14,744 bases of DNA from Humisphaera sp. GTDB lineage: Bacteria > Planctomycetota > Phycisphaerae > Tepidisphaerales > Tepidisphaeraceae. Of the stretch, positions 14,685 to 14,744 are shown piece by piece. The notes beneath the pieces are model-generated. The model had not been told where the DNA came from. It searched no databases and saw only the letters and a program-made list of their open reading frames with translations. The translations under genes were made by a program, and so were the position numbers. Position 1 is the first letter of the stretch. The number at the start of each line of letters is the position of its first letter. Where the stretch lies: NCBI GenBank assembly GCA_025351525.1, contig JANXVV010000253.1:1-14744 (forward strand). The letters are read 5' to 3'.

Positions 14685-14744
14685 AGGTGGCATGGGCGTC
14701 TCGCCCAAGCTTTTTGGCCGAAGAAATGCACGGGCGAGACGCCC
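14685..14744. repeat. BIME-like double REP palindrome (GTGG type), copy 2, cut by the window edge
   Basis: AGGTGGCATGGGCGTCTCGC begins at 14685, with GTGG at 14687-14690, and continues as GCCCAAG (one base off GCCCATG). After a spacer, the inverse arm starts at about 14728 (GCACGGGCGAGACGCCC) and is cut by the end of the window. It has the same design as 12357-12428. It lies 55 bp after family A copy 2. Confidence 0.82.

Overview
The window looks like a chromosomal piece of a GC-rich planctomycete (Planctomycetota, perhaps Phycisphaerae or a relative). Three things point there. A partial protein has the haem-binding C-terminal domain typical of Planctomycetes and Verrucomicrobia. A secreted sugar dehydrogenase ends in a PEP-CTERM sorting tail. 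Uma2, DUF433/DUF5615 and DUF983 genes sit among many intergenic palindromic repeats. Taxonomy is inferred from gene content only. I saw no tRNA, rRNA, CRISPR array, prophage or intact transposase gene.

Layout. 1-677 is the 3' end of a haem-binding CxxCH protein. It converges on a di-haem cytochrome c (886-2586, minus strand), with a 92-bp palindromic repeat between them. A Uma2-family nuclease-like gene follows (2778-3395, minus). Positions 3553-7285 hold four same-strand sugar genes: a zinc-dependent medium-chain dehydrogenase, a ketose 3-epimerase-like TIM barrel, a FucU/RbsD mutarotase and an aldo/keto reductase resembling L-galactose/L-fucose dehydrogenases. Together they suggest oxidation or epimerisation of an L-fucose-like sugar. 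Each of the three junctions between these genes carries a different palindromic repeat or repeat debris. A DUF433/DUF5615 toxin-antitoxin-like pair (7302-7962, minus) comes next, then a 118-bp inverted-repeat element (8029-8146). After these lie a LexA/CI-like self-cleaving repressor candidate (8406-9260) and a shortened DUF6941-like gene (9335-9598).

The right part holds a secreted PQQ-type glucose/sorbosone dehydrogenase with a PEP-CTERM tail (9793-11226) and a terminator hairpin. Three minus-strand genes follow: a 2Fe-2S ferredoxin, a DUF983 membrane protein and a CLC-type chloride transporter/channel with two CBS domains (12485-14347). The right end is intergenic and carries a second copy of the 92-bp repeat and a second copy of a BIME-like palindrome.

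The most notable signal is the repeat landscape. At least three elements (6275-6341, 12357-12428, 14685-14744) share one design: GTAG or GTGG, then CATGGGC, a 5-nt loop, then GCCCATG, doubled head to head. That is the architecture of REP/BIME elements mobilised by RAYT (Y1) transposases, although no RAYT gene is in the window. The other notable points are the LexA-like regulator with an apparent Ala-Gly cleavage site, and a CLC protein that appears to lack the internal proton glutamate and the central tyrosine.
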